DNA from: Scedosporium boydii
Taxonomy: Eukaryota; Ascomycota; Sordariomycetes; Microascales; Microascaceae
NCBI GenBank assembly: GCA_002221725.1
Contig: NJFT01000089.1
Location: forward strand, 62,001 to 126,000
Length of the DNA stretch: 64,000 nt
Direction of reading: 5' to 3'
Of this stretch, positions 12,080-24,395 are shown piece by piece. The notes below the pieces were generated by a model. That model saw nothing but the letters and a program-made list of their open reading frames with translations. It was not told where the DNA came from and ran no database searches. The position numbers and the translations under genes are program-made. The first letter of the stretch is position 1. Each line of letters starts with the position of its first letter.

Positions 12080-12950
12080 GTATCGGGTTGTGCGTGTCGC
12101 CAACTATGTCGACTTGCTGCTCGGGACCAGTCAGATCTGGCACTGCGCTGATTTCAATATCATCTTCCTTGTGACGGTCCGATTGTTTGGGCCTTCGGGC
12201 TCATCCCTCCACTGGAATAGATTCCCAAACCCATTGGTGATGATTTTTCGAAACAGGTCATCGGGAACGCCATCAGGACCGTAATGAAGCGCCAACGCTT
12301 GAACATCGACTTTGTCTAGGGCCTTAGGCCGCCCAGGGTTCCGGAATCGCCTCATCACTTTGCTGAACCGAGCCCGGATATAGATTGAGTATAAAAACAA
12401 CAGGCGAATGTAAAGGAGCGAACAGACACCATTTGTGGGAAGGAGATCAATAGTGGCGAGAAACTCGGAAGTAGGCGATTTGATAAAATAACACCACCGA
12501 TGGCGTCAAGATCGCTTTGCTCGTTTCATCGCGGCGTCGAAGGCCGGTAACACTAGCGGGACGTTATCCCGGTAATCGTCGATGATTTGCAACTCCAACC
12601 TCCGTTTATCCACCTTAATGAGTTCGGTGTGTCATGGTCGTTAAGGATTTGCCATCTTGGAGCAACGAATTGAAGTAGCGCTTGAGGCTAGCGATCTGAC
12701 TAGCGAGCGCGTCAATGCGTTTGTTGACCTTTTGGAGCGCCTTGGCTAGTAGCTCGCTATCATTGTCGTGCTCGCCATCACTCGCATTGTCGGCAGCTAG
12801 CTTGCAGCCCGTCTCGACCACACTGGCATCCTCATCGATGTCCATAGCGGCGTCGGCGTCATTGGCGTCATCGGTTTCAATTGGCTCGACAGCTTCGTCC
12901 TCGGTTCATCCAAGTTTGTCCGGGTGTGCAGAAATGTGGCCGGATTGACT
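12080..12950 (-). repeat. Unidentified repeat, copy B
   Basis: The minus strand encodes an acidic segment (DGEHDNDSELL), a short coiled coil (VNKRIDALASQIASLK) near 12750-12660, then KVDVQALALHYGPDGVP at about 12310-12260. The last element is shared with copy A at 4.4 kb. Stops and frame changes break the reading. An N-terminal oligomerisation region before a conserved module would suit a gag-like or small chromosomal repeat protein. Confidence 0.5.
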
Positions 12951-13740
12951 GTTGAAGCTGACAAGTTCTGGCTTAGGCTTCGATCGGAGCTGTCGCTCTG
13001 TAGAGGAGGACTCCTAGGAACAGTGCTCCTGGTGGAGGTGATGAAGATGCTGCTGGATGGAATAAGAAGTGGCACCTCTGGTTCCTTCCAAGAGTCCCGT
13101 GTGTCATATTCCCGCCCGACTCGGGGAAAATACCGGCGGGAACGAGCAAACGTTGTTCCAAGAAGGAAATAGTTTCCAGGAATGGAAACGTTGGCTGAAA
13201 ACGCCAGTGACTCAGTTTGAAGGCTCCATAGAACAAGACAATCAGGCTGCCAACCTCTACGATGAGGAAGGATCCGCTCTCTCCATGCCGCGTAACTTCC
13301 CAAAACGCCTCGGATTCATTTCCCATGCGTGTAAGGTTTGAAATTGCCTTGTGAGAGACACCACTCTGTGAGTGGCTCCTTCTTCTCCGAGTCCATGTCC
13401 TTTGTCCTTCACATGTGTCCCTCCGCTGAACTTGATGTTGAAGCGAAAGCCTTTCGCTAACGGAGCTTTGTGTAAACCACCATGAAGATGTGTATCATTG
13501 TAATGGCATCGCGGCACTGATATATCATGGAGGGCACGAAAATATTTCGGACCTTCGTTAGAGGTAGGCGTGAGGAGGCCTCGCATCGAGGGAGGACGAA
13601 GATAGTATTTATGCTTCCCCTAGAATCGGTGATGAAATGTAGCGGTTCTTGCTTTCCTCGAATTTTGGGTCAGAGTTCCAAATCTTTCCCTTCCTAGAAG
13701 TAAGAAAATATTCCTTGGAAGGCGTAAGAAGCCCGTGAGG
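12951..13740. other. No recognisable gene
   Basis: The longest frame is 168 codons on the minus strand (13303-12797), rich in Ser and Arg and overlapping copy B out of frame. It is unlike any family I know and is probably spurious. Confidence 0.4.
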
Positions 13741-13760
13741 GACCTAGAAGGAGACAACAG

Positions 13761-14780
13761 TTAGTGTAGTCCAACCCATGCGGGGGCCGATAGGGGACTC
13801 ACAGAATAGCAAGCTTTTTCGTCGGCCTGGCAAAAAAGAAGAAAGTAAGGCCCGCGGCAACAAGCACGCATACATGCCAAGTCAATCGATGTGTAGAGGT
13901 GGCACAGTTGAAACAAGGTTCCTCGAGGCTGACGGTCTAAAATGCAGCCGGATTCAAACGAGACAGGCCCATTGCCGTCAAGTAATGCAATTCCGACCTG
14001 GCATCCCTGTCGGAGCCAGTCGCTGTGAACTCCGATGCCCTTGATGGTTCGAGTTTCCCCGCTGTAGCTAGAATACAGACCTCGAGGTCGTCTCCAGCAT
14101 CCCAGTTTGCGTCCATTAGCACTTACGCGAGCGAACTGGTAGGCCAAGTACCAAGAGAAAGAGACTTCGACTCCAGCAGGCCAACGGTTTTCCTCGTGTA
14201 GCTTGGTCCTCTGCTTTCTCAGACTGAGATGAACAATCCGTTGCGCCTTGCCATCATGATCATCGTCGATATCTCGAAGAAGATCCAAGGAGGCCGAAGC
14301 GACGACGCGGGGAGGAGGCGGGACAGGATTAGGCGCAAACTGGTTCAAAAGTTGGAGCCTGACGCGGAAGAGGGAATTGGTCTCCTCCAATTTGTTGGCA
14401 ATACCCGCCAGCTGCGCTACCGAAGGGGAGATACCGGCAATTCGCTGGGGAGGACCGGAGGGGACACCGGCAGGGGCGTCTCAGACGCCGCGGAGAGCCT
14501 GCAGAATGGCGGCCTAGGCTGCCTCGATCTCAGGCTGGGACGATGTTAGCAACATGGCGGCTGCGAAGAAGAAGGGACAACGAATCGTGCGAGTGGTAGT
14601 GACGTGGAGGAGTGCGTCCATCTTCGCAACAAGGTCGAGAGCACTTTGGGGTAGTCGGAGAACAACCTTTCTTCACTGTTTGGTAATGAAGACACTTCAT
14701 CGAGGCATCTAAGTCGGGCCAGTAATAGAGAAGACGAAGCGAAGAAGAAGAGACGTACTGGCGGACTGGCGGCAGACATG
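13761..14780 (-). pseudogene. Decayed hypothetical gene
   Basis: One minus-strand reading stays protein-like over about 700 bases from near 14640 to 14130, crossing two stops (near 14520 and 14480): AAAMLLTSSQPEIEAA, SVAQLAGIANKLEETN, then LLNQFAPNPVPPPPRVV and VASASLDLLRDIDDD. A frame shift near 14,650 links it to sequence upstream. The family is unknown to me. Confidence 0.35.
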
Positions 14781-16310
14781 GAGTTTTGTCACCATATACA
14801 ACCCTGTAACACGCTAACCCGCATTGTTGTATACATAATGGGAACACTGGGTATGGCCTGCGGGGATGCAGCGTTGAGAAGAAGGGGTAGTGGCGAGCAC
14901 TACCAAGAGGTCGAAAGGCGAATCGCCCCATCGATCTAGGCCGAAGATATCACAGGCGTGCCTCATCTCGTTCTGGAAGACACGGCCATTAGGGCTTTGA
15001 TGTCAGTGTTGCATTTCTTCCTCGCTAGTAAGTAGATTGCATATGCCACTCCCCATGGCTCTGATTTTGTCTCGCTCTGAGTGTTATGACAGATACTCCT
15101 CGGTAGGCCAGTATTAACACGACTAAATATTGGCTGTCAGGAGTGCATCCTGGCCAAGAAGGGAAATGACGGCCGTGAGTTCCGTGGGCGTGAGACGGTA
15201 GTCTGGAGTGCATGTGATGAGTCTAGGCGACTTGTTGTATTTTTCCGTCGGCCTACTGATGATGGAGAGCAGACACCACTTTGCCATAGCGCAGCAATGA
15301 TCCTTGACGCCAGCGCCGGTGACGAACGTTGAGTTAGCATGGTAGAAATACAATTCAGTGTCGTCAAATGCCGCTGTCCCAACTTGCAAATAGCGGCTTT
15401 AAAAAGGGCTGGGTTGACAAGCCATATTAGGCGATCTGCACCGCGGGAGGGGTGAGAGTGGCACATAGGCGTAAAGAAAACCACTAGATGTTCCAATGGT
15501 ACTGGAACCCTTGCGCTCGTTTCGATCCAACTAGGTATAATGGTGGGTATAGTAGGAATTGGCAATGTCTCCCTCGTACTGGCGAGGCCTGTTTGCCAAG
15601 AGGGTCCTAGAAGAGCAGTAATGGGTTCCCTTCTTCACTCCCCTACCTGGCACATGTATTCAGGATCGTAGGTGGGAAAACGCTTAGCAAGAGACGAGTC
15701 GACCGGGAAATCGCAGCAACAGTAGAAAATTATATATCAGATGATAAATTGGGCGCCTTATCTTCGCACCGTCCCCGTGCTCATGTGGCCTTGTAACACA
15801 GACGTTTCGGGTCCTTCGAAACCCAGGACGTGGGCATGACGGGCCTGTGGAATACAGAACAGCCACAGAGAGAATGTGGAACGGCAACGTGCCCTGCTCT
15901 TCTAAAGCGGCGGGAAAGCAAGCCGTTCGCCGTATGGGTGGCTCAGGTTAAGGAGGTCTGAGGCATCGTTTAGTTATATAAAATGCAAGGGACTCGGCTT
16001 ATCTTGTCGCAAACAAGAGCACCCATGCGTGGGTGAAGATGCCGGGCAAAGAGGTGTGGGTGGGCGTTGGGTGGAAGATCGTTTGGGGTTCTGAGGGATC
16101 ATCTGGAACTAGTAAGAAGTTTTCAGGATGGTGCTTAGACTGTGGAGAAACGTAGCGATCGAGATGATATATCCTTTTCCTCTAGTAGGCGCAAGCGGAG
16201 TCTAAAATGCATCGATTTGTTAGTTGCCGCGTAATTACTTTGTGTTTTTCTTCTCGGGAGCTAGTACAACTCACGATTTTGCGGGTAAGGTCTATAGGCC
16301 CTTATCTGAT
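14781..16310. other. No recognisable gene
   Basis: Short frames only, the best being 142 codons on the minus strand (15565-15137). No domain, repeat boundary or RNA is seen. Confidence 0.45.
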
Positions 16311-16870
16311 CTCGTCAAGCCATACTCAAGCATGAATGGAGTGGCGCTAGCTTGACTCTCCGGAATACCTTTGTCATAATATCGAGCAATGTATTCGTGG
16401 ATGTGAGCGACCCTCGGAGCCTATGTGTTGTCAATGGGGTTGACTGGTAGTTCGACATTCGACACAGCTTGGTCCTGCCCCTTGACAACCCCATTGTGCA
16501 GATAGGTACTGGAAAGCCCTGCCACTGGACACAGCCACTCTTCCATCCATAACGTCTGTAGTTATATAATTTAAGAAAAGTGGTACATGATTTCCGCCTT
16601 CGTCTATAAGGATCATACCATCCTCGTCTCAGATGTCGCTGGGGTTTGAAATTCGAAAATAGCGGCCTCGTTCTTGAAGGTGGTAGTCGGAGAGATGGTT
16701 GGCGACAGGGAGTGGCATGCGGGCCTGGAAGGAGAGACCAGAGAATTCGCAAGGAAGTCACATCCAGAGGCCTGTGGACACGATTCGGATTTTGGGATCG
16801 TCTTTTCCGGTTGCAGTTGTTCAAACAGCTTCTTCGCCTACAGGAGTGCCTGTCCTGTGAGAGGTTCATG
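16311..16870 (-). other. Unassigned decayed coding sequence beside the copia remnant
   Basis: A minus-strand reading runs from about 16,860 to 16,430 with three stops (segments such as GKDDPKIRIVSTGLWM and HLSDYHLQERGRYFRISNP, then NYITTDVMDGRVAVSSG). It is coherent enough to have been coding. It is not typical copia sequence and I cannot name it. Confidence 0.3.
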
Positions 16871-17332
16871 AACTCAGCCTCAACAGCTGGATACGTAGTA
16901 TTTCTGGCAGAGGGCCCAGTGATATAGAAGAGCGGGGAGTCATCGTTGGGTTTGCGTTTTCGAGACTGAAGTGGGCTAAAATCTTCATGGCGAATGTCCC
17001 TGGTGACGCCACAATAGGCAAGCGTTCTCAGCTGGGGTGACTTGGAATCCCAGGAATTCTTTGACAGGTCCCACTTTTTTCAAGTCGCAGACCTTTTCCA
17101 TGGAGTTCTTGATATATATCACTGATCATTTCCTTCGTTTTGGCTGCAATGAGGCAATCGCCAACGTAGATCAAGATCACTTCCCCTGTATCTCCATGTT
17201 TCAGGGGGGATTGTTCACCGTCAACAGGAAGGAAATCCATTTTCTTCATCATCTTCGCAATGTGTAGGAACCACGACAGCGGTGCCTGGCGGAGGCACAT
17301 GGGCGAGACAAATTCGGAAGCTCGATATAAGC
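16871..17332 (-). pseudogene. Ty1/copia reverse transcriptase remnant
   Basis: The minus strand carries the second half of a copia reverse transcriptase: LRQAPLSWFLHIAKMMKKM, then ILIYVGDCLIAAKTK, where the catalytic YVDD has become YVGD. Toward 16,960 it continues to ILAHFSLENANPTMTP, which corresponds to the stretch after the polymerase domain in intact elements. One catalytic Asp is lost and the frame is broken, so it is dead. At 17333 the sequence is cut by a short LTR in the other orientation. Confidence 0.82.
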
Positions 17333-17470
17333 TGTTGGGATAACTGCTCTTGATTGAGAAGAAAGGAATTTTCTTCCCGTGGGAATATGGTTCCCAAGCT
17401 AGCTCGCGCCTCGGGAGAGGTTCGATAGGTCCTGGCTAGCAGACGAGCCAACCAGGGCTGTTTGCCGACA
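17333..17470 (+). repeat. Short solo LTR (LTR-A) nested in the copia remnant
   Basis: A 138-base element starting TGTTGGGATAACTGC and ending CCGACA. It matches LTR-B at 22405 in start, middle (CTTGATTGAGAAGAAAGG against CTTGATTAGGAAGAGGAA) and end (CAGGGCTG..). It interrupts the minus-strand reverse transcriptase. The bases on either side (TAAGC and AGTCC) no longer form a clean duplication. Confidence 0.6.
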
Positions 17471-18057
17471 AGTCCGTCCAAGTCTTGCCGACCAAGTCAC
17501 TCAGGATATATAATTGCACCTGAGAGCCGGGATGACTCGTGGGTGCTCGACGATGTTGCACCTCCTACACACGAGGCTTCGAAACCCCCCATAGCAGTCG
17601 TTCCACCACTCTTGACGCTATCTTGCCGATCCTGATCCCAACCAGCCCACATCGCATCACTTTTGGCTGCCTTCTTGCGATCCTGATCTCTGCATAGTTT
17701 AAGGCCCCATCGAAAGAGTCCAAGGTCGAAGGCAATTGTTGTTCAACGTCTCAATTGCGAGCATGGTGGGATCCTTCCCGGCGACTCTATAATGACCGTT
17801 CCTCTTTGGTCTCGGCGTTCCTAGATTTGTCTTCCATTTCCCTGTTCATCATCGGCTTATCTTAGCTCGTGCAGAAAATGGGGTGTCTGAAAAATCCCGG
17901 ATGCAGGGGTGGGATGTCTTACCGCGAGACAATTGATACCAACGATGTTCAAACGAGAGACATGAAAGGTTTATATAGGTACGATGAGACGAAACGCCAG
18001 AGTTGAGAGTTAAGCGCAGTAATTCCCTCTCCACAATCATCGTGCGAGTTGATGTCG
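17471..18057. other. No recognisable gene
   Basis: Spacer between two LTRs. The missing upstream part of the copia polymerase is not readable here. Confidence 0.4.
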
Positions 18058-18569
18058 ATATGCTGTGTGTCGAGTAACATATTTTGTCGGAGCCGAGCAG
18101 CACAACCCAACAACACAGACAAGACTGTGCCGCCCACTCAAGAGAACAACTGGCAGTGACTGGAAGCCACACTGCAAAGAAGAAATGGTCCAATGGTCGT
18201 CGAAATGGTCTAACGGTCAAGTAGGGCGTCGAGAAGTCAATGATCAGTCGGAATCTGCATCATAGGACATCACATCCAAAAGAGAAAGGAGAAATGTAAA
18301 GATAGAAAAGAAGTAAAATTGAGGAAGAATAGTAAAGAAATAACTGCTGCCACAACTCGATGGCCGACAGGAAACAACTGATCGCTGACAACCGCGATGT
18401 CGCCCTTCGCTTGCTTCTGCTGCTTGACTCCGACAAAGGTCTCTCTTCTGAAATGGGGGCTGCCACCCTTTTATGTGTAAGTGAGGTTCGGATGTGTGGC
18501 ACTTCAGGCTTCCGGTGGCGGCACCGATCCGCAATGCCGCCAGTCGCCCTACACACCAACACAATATGC
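18058..18569 (-). mobile_element. Solo LTR of a Ty1/copia element with target-site duplication
   Basis: A 500-base LTR (18064-18563) begins TGTGTTGGTG on the minus strand and ends CGACACACA, so it has TG...CA ends with a short inverted repeat. It is flanked on both sides by the same six bases ATATGC (18058-18063 and 18564-18569), a target-site duplication. The LTR is homologous to that at 2229-2739. No internal sequence is present, so the element was removed by recombination between its two LTRs. Confidence 0.8.
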
Positions 18570-20800
18570 AAAGCCGCTAAGTGCCCTCGGCCTGCAGCGA
18601 TAGTCAGCGGTGCCATACCTCACGCCGCCTTGCCATGCCTTTTCGGTGCATTTTTATAACGTGATCAGGCCGCTCTTCGAAAATCGTCCAGGGTCGACAA
18701 ATTCCAGATCTGTCGCGACATCTCAACAAGATTCTGGTCAACGACTTGGTGGCTATGGCGCACGGGATAAGGTCGTCTCCAGAGGATTCGACTTTCGGAT
18801 GTATATAGATCTGAGAGTCCCGCGCGAGGGACACCGTGAGAGTGAGAGTGGTTACCGCCCGCCGAAGGTCGACGGAGTGGTTGCTGCGACTGCTGCCACC
18901 TGAAGGTCGTCAGAAATTATATTGAAAACGGGCCTATTGGAGTCCTCTTGGTGTTGGTCCTGCTTCTTGTGCCAATTATATAAAATTCCCAGTCTGGGAC
19001 GGTCAATGAACTGGTTAGAAACGTCGACGGGAAGTCTTACGAGATCTTCGTCTCCCTCCTACGTTCACCGTCAGGATACTAACATCCTCTTCAATAGTGA
19101 AAGCTGGGGTTGGGAAGCCATTGACATAGGTTTTCGCCGTTCCCCAGTCCTCAGAGCAGCACGGGATAATATATACTGGGTGTTATTGGGTTGGAACACT
19201 AGTGTTAATGTTTGGTGATACTGCGAGGCGCGTGTCAAATTACTGAGCGAACGCAAGGCCGCAGAGAAGCAATAACCCCGTCTCGTATCACGCCCACGAG
19301 TCGTATATATGAGCGGCTCCCGGGAAGCCAAATCCGGATGTCTTGGTCGGCGTTCGTCGTAACCCAGCGCGCTGGGCGGCTGAGCGTCGGTATGATGCAT
19401 ATATGTAATCGACTTTGCTTCGGAGACCGGTGGAGCCCAGAACACACGCGCCGAAGGAAAGACTGTTTTCGAGACTGTTGAGTTGAAACAGACGTTGGAT
19501 GGTTTCCACTTTCCGGTAGTTTCGCCATACCATAGACCACGTCGGTATTGACGATCTCGCCATACCATATAGCATCCGAGCTCGGCACATCTTTCCGCGT
19601 ACCAGGGGCGGGCTTCCTTGGGGGTTGGAACTCTACCCGTGCCCCGTCCGTTACCTCGTTGACCCTTCGTAGGGTGCAACGGGTCTTTAAGCCGAGACAG
19701 ACTGATATATAGTATAATCACCGAACAAGCTTACCCTCTCTGTGCCATGAGATACTTGCAAGCACTTAGATTAGCTTGGGTGATAAACGGTGGCACGTAC
19801 ATTTCAGTGCATGCGGTACAGTGGTTCGTCTCGTACCATTCTCCAGTTGGATCAATGAGCCATCTCCTCTGAACGTCCACATGCGATACGCCGTATCGGG
19901 ACCATGCCGAATCCTCCAACGAGATATGGCGCCTCTGACGTTCGGGAAGATGTCCCTGATTCGCGGAAGGACTGGACCGCTAAAATATACTATACTCAGC
20001 GCATACACGCCTCTCGTAGTCGGTGCTGAGAGCATGATTAGCAGAAATTTAGTGGACATTAGGGAGAAGGATGCCTACTAGTCCCTAGATGGTCACCGTG
20101 GCAAATGCCTCCAAGACCCAGTCGAATGCCGACACATGGATGCTTCTCGAACTGTTTGAGCGGACGGAAGATATAGTTATGCAGCACAGACGTCACTCCC
20201 TCGTGGATCGTGCCCATATTTTTAAAGTATAAAATCTGCCGTGGTTTGTTGGGGTCCTTTTCGTTCGGACCGCCTGTCGGCTGCACGTCATGGTCGAGAA
20301 CGTGATCAGCTCGAAGAAGATGCAGTCCATGAAATCGCGAGCGGAACCACCAGGTTGCCGTTTTGGACCTGATGAATACCACGGCCTGTCAAACCTCCCT
20401 ACTCTATACCGCAGTCCGGGGACCAAGTTGAGGAATTAGTTCAAGATCCCTCCGGTCTCGGCTATAAAGAAGGGCACCGCGGAAAATCGGTGTTCGACTC
20501 TAACATAGAGCCAAGTTTATATTCCCAAAGGGATGGTTCGCAGCATGCTCCGCCCGGGGTTGAATGGGTTATCGCCCAATGTGTTGCGGGTGTAGCCATT
20601 CACATGGCGACGGCGCCATGCGCCACGTCGCGGTGGTGCAGAGGCCAAGCACAGCATGGGACTTGGAAGTACGCCCAGCTTCTACTGCTTTGATGGAGAA
20701 CTTGGCTTCCGCCTCTACAGCGTACCCCGGACAACCAGCGGCGCCTCCCCTTTCGTCTCACGGGCGATCTCTAGCCTCAACCTATACAGACGATCTGCAA
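18570..20800 (-). other. Decayed sequence, including a weak copy of the 25.9-kb gene start
   Basis: Near 18850-18770 the minus strand reads DSQIYIHPKVESS, similar to DSLIYIHPNVVSF in the retropepsin-like pseudogene at 25.9 kb. The longest frame is 216 codons (19721-19071) with no relative known to me. Further on, a frame near 20380-20060 reads like former coding sequence. Nothing intact. Confidence 0.4.
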
Positions 20801-20805
20801 AGTGC

Positions 20806-21000
20806 TCACCGCTGCGTTAGAAGGGGCACGCATACAATCCGCCCGATGTCAGCATGGGCCAAGTCAAGCCGCGCAATGAGGGCTAGCAGCCCACTCTTTC
20901 CAGATCCGGCAAAGCCAATTACGGCCACGATGGAGGGTATTCCCGGAATTCTTTTTATGGTATAAAAGTTGGGGCTTCGCCAGAGTTGCCTTTGTACCCC
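20806..21000 (-). pseudogene. P-loop NTPase fragment
   Basis: The minus strand encodes SIVAVIGFAGSGKSGLLALIARL, a beta strand followed by a Walker A motif of the form GxxxxGKS and a helix, then a stop at 20806. Before and after it no NTPase sequence can be followed; no Walker B is seen. It may come from an NLR, ABC or AAA protein. A lone Walker A can arise by chance, so the call is weak. Confidence 0.35.
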
Positions 21001-21072
21001 AGGATGTGGGACATCACTCTCGGGTCGATGAACCGCGCCATAGACCCGCTTCGACTGATCGGTTGCGCTCAA

Positions 21073-22399
21073 CAGGGGGCCTACTGCTTGTGAGGTTGGC
21101 GATGGCGCACGGCTTGACTAAGATGTTGTTAAGGTAAGTCTACGTTGTGATACATACCGTGACTAAATCAATTTTATAGTCGTAGTACTTACACTTCTCC
21201 ATAATGCTTGATGAAGTGATCACGATGACCGGGATGGCGATGAGCCACGATTAACGTATATAAAGTAAATACGAGATCTGGAAAGAGTGACAGGAGGAAG
21301 AGGCTGTCATTTCGATGCCGGTGACGCTACACCCCTTCCTCAAATGTTTTCCTTTCTTGTTCTCCGCAAGTAAAGTTCGTCAACGGAAGTTGTAAATGAG
21401 AGAAAGCCCTTGAACCCAACGTCCTCCGTATAATCGAACCCTGAAGAACGGTACCCAAGTTCCAGTGCCATTGGGCGATGATGCCCTTGCAGCACGCATT
21501 GTGCATGTTCAAGCCGAAAGCACTCAGGTTCATGGATCTCACGAAAATCCGGCAGTCTGAATCCGTGTCGTTGAATCTCTCAACTGTCTTGTCCCGATCG
21601 TGTCCGGGTGTACTTGAAGGTAAGAACCAGGGCATTGTTCTGGATCTCCCTGCAGCTCACATGATTCAATTGTCCTTCGTGCGTCTATACCTGACCGACT
21701 CGGAGAAACCACCCTTCAATGCTTGGATGCACCGGGATGTTTGAAAGGGGTTACTCGAGAACCAGCTTCGGCGGATCGGTGCGAGCGGCCGCCGGTATCC
21801 AATCACCCAAGTCATATATATTGTGGGCTTGAGATGGGCGAAATTGAGAGTAGAACTCAAGCGAGAAGCTGATGAGATTGGAAACTGAGAAAAGGTAGTG
21901 AGGAGGGCAAATGTTTATTGTGGGAATAATGGTGGAAAGGACGCGAATTGAACCAGGCAATATATAAGCGGCATAGCGTATATACGCCCCCGCGTCGAAT
22001 TTAATCGTTCCAGTTCTCGAGGACTCGATGAGACAGCTGCGTATGTGTGGAAAGCCGCTGAATACTAGAGCCGCTGACGGTGCTGCAGCGCGCGAGGGTC
22101 ACGACCTACGGCACAAACCGGTCGGCTCTCCTGCCAATATAGATCGTCTAGGAGGCGGCGCATTGGGGAAAATGTGTGCCGCTTCGGGATCGCGTATGCC
22201 GGTGGTATACATTCTCGATTGCAAGAGGACTGGTTTGAGCTGTCCAAGCGATACTGGCCGAGCGTAAACCATGCGAAGACTGCCGAGATATATAGGTTGT
22301 CGTCAATAATCCTGACTTGGAAGATGCGCCGTAACTCCCAAGCACGAGCCTCCTTCGTGGATCATAGTGTATGTATGTCCTGCGTGAGCGCCCGGTAAG
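21073..22399. other. No recognisable gene
   Basis: Only short frames and several TATA-like runs (ATATATA) are present. No domain or RNA gene seen. Confidence 0.45.
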
Positions 22400-22546
22400 A
22401 TATATGTTGGGAATAAACGTTCTTGATTAGGAAGAGGAAATTTCTTCCTTGGGAAACCAGTTCCCGACAACGAATCAGTTCCTTGGAAGAAGTGTCAAAG
22501 AATCCGGCACCTCACCGCCTAATCAGGGCTGGCTGTCAACAATATA
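22400..22546 (+). mobile_element. Short solo LTR (LTR-B) with target-site duplication
   Basis: A 137-base element at 22405-22541 starts TGTTGGGAATAAACG and ends GTCAACA, so the ends TGTTG/CAACA are inverted. It is flanked by ATATA on both sides (22400-22404 and 22542-22546), a 5-bp duplication as copia integrases make. It is a relative of LTR-A at 17333. No internal region is present. Confidence 0.72.
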
Positions 22547-24026
22547 TAAATATTCGTATTCGGTGAGGACACACTTTCGATTGTCTCGTTCTTTACACTA
22601 GACGTGATAGAAGGGTTCGATGTTTCAAAGGAAATCGTTTCTGCAGGAGTGTTATCATATGTAGTTTGGATGCCGGCGATGCCTAGCCGGGGCGGGGAAA
22701 TGAAATCATACCTGTTCGGCGTCTTAGAACCCGGGAATGTTGAATAGGTTGCATATCGTTACTGATGAGGAGAGGATCTGGTACCGACATTTGGCACTTA
22801 TCAGTCTCGCCTCAGCTCTACCGCAGCTACTCATGAATGAAAAGTCCAGTCCTTTCCGTAAACGGTTGGGCTCGGGGACGAGCAGGGCTTGCAATCTCGG
22901 ATCACATGGCCCAATCTCTAACCTTGGGTCCGCATATTTCCTCCGGTACACGCATGCTGGCGATGAGGGCTAGGAGCAACGGAGAGTAGGACTCTTCGAA
23001 ATTTGACTTCAGGGAAATTGCTAGTGCAAAATTCGAATGGGATGTTATTGTCCCCGTTTCCCTGGTCTCTGAGGCACCCCGACTTGAGAGCGGCCACTCC
23101 ATTACCATCTATTAGGCGTAGGCCTGAGCTTGAGGTTAGAAGGTAATTGCATCCCTGTGGCTGCAGTAACGAACCGCGTACTTGATGCGCTATTGCGAAA
23201 GTGAGGAACTTGGCTGTCGAGCGGGTTGACGTCGGTCGGAGTGGCTATTTGGTCCCACCTTGTTTTGGAAGTGGTCGATATTTAACACCTAAGTTGTCGA
23301 GGATGGTATCGAGCGAGTCGGTGAGCTTGTAGTCAAGCCGTCTAGCCCAGAGAGCGGTTCCATACTTTAGTCTAATATGTTTGTTACACATAATAACTGA
23401 ATATACTTCCAGCCCTAACTTGGTCTCGTAGTCGGGTAACCGAAGTAAGTGGCCGCCTCCTGCTATTAACCAGACACTGCCCAGGACTGTATTTCTTCAG
23501 TAAGGCAGCTAATCCTCGGTCTTCCATTAGCCAACCCTTTTTAGTTTGGCGATCTCTGTGGAGTGTTTGGCTGACGGCAAGAGGCGAGATTAGCACGTAG
23601 GGGTGTAGTCTCCCCGAGAGACATTCCCCCTGGTGGTACTGTAACCACGCAGTGCGACGGCCAACCCCGCCCAGCCCTCGCCCTTGGGACTGATTTGGAA
23701 TAATCGCGAGGCGACGGCAGTCAGTGACCCTTCGCTCTCGAGGCCGCGGGTGCCCTTTTACTGTTAGGGCATCGCCAGTTCGCAAACTAGACTTGACTCT
23801 TTGAGTCAGGGATGGAGTGTGACGAGGCACGACGAGGGAATGATATTGCTTCGTGTTACCCACAACAAGGACAGACGCTCCGGGGAATAGTGTCGCAGCG
23901 GTCGTTTCATCCTTTTTTTGATCTTTATCCACGATCAAAAGTTGGACGACAATTCATCTCATCGCGGTCAACGAATCGGGATAATTTATCAATGGCGAAA
24001 GGCGTCCAACAAGAACAGCCGTCCGA
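22547..24026. other. No recognisable gene
   Basis: A 184-codon minus frame (23938-23384) is the longest; it shows no domain that I know. The rest is short frames. Confidence 0.4.
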
Positions 24027-24395
24027 TTGCAGCACCCACGCCATAATGAGGCTGCAGTACCGTTGCACTATATTGTCACCGGGGCCTCTGGCATATGGCT
24101 CAACTGCGACGAAGATGGCGGCGACAAGATAGTCGAGGATTTATTCTCTCGCCGAGCCTGGGACTATGGCGATATCGACAGGAGAATGGGCAGTAACCGC
24201 GAGGCGTATTTTCAGAGTATTTGCCTCAAGATAAAGTGGCCCGGATTTAGTGGGGACAAGCCGGAGAGCTACTTCCCCACTCATTCCTCTCCGGAGATGC
24301 GTAGCACCGACAAGGTTGCTGGTTTGGACACCTTCCTTGAAGACGACGATATTTCCTGGATGACAAAGGAGGTATCCATCGGGACGCGCTTCTAA
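24027..24395 (+). CDS. Small hypothetical ORF
   Basis: An open frame of 122 codons starting with ATG. Its composition is protein-like (acidic and aromatic residues well spread, for example DEDGGDKIVEDLFSRR and GLDTFLEDDDISWMTKE). I do not recognise it and see no neighbour that gives a clue. It may be the surviving piece of a larger gene, as its surroundings are decayed. Confidence 0.3.
   Translation: MQHPRHNEAAVPLHYIVTGASGIWLNCDEDGGDKIVEDLFSRRAWDYGDIDRRMGSNREAYFQSICLKIKWPGFSGDKPESYFPTHSSPEMRSTDKVAGLDTFLEDDDISWMTKEVSIGTRF

Noticed and set aside
13069..14549. Plus-strand frames of 90-106 codons as genes
   Set aside because: They lie antisense to more protein-like minus sequence and have no domain.
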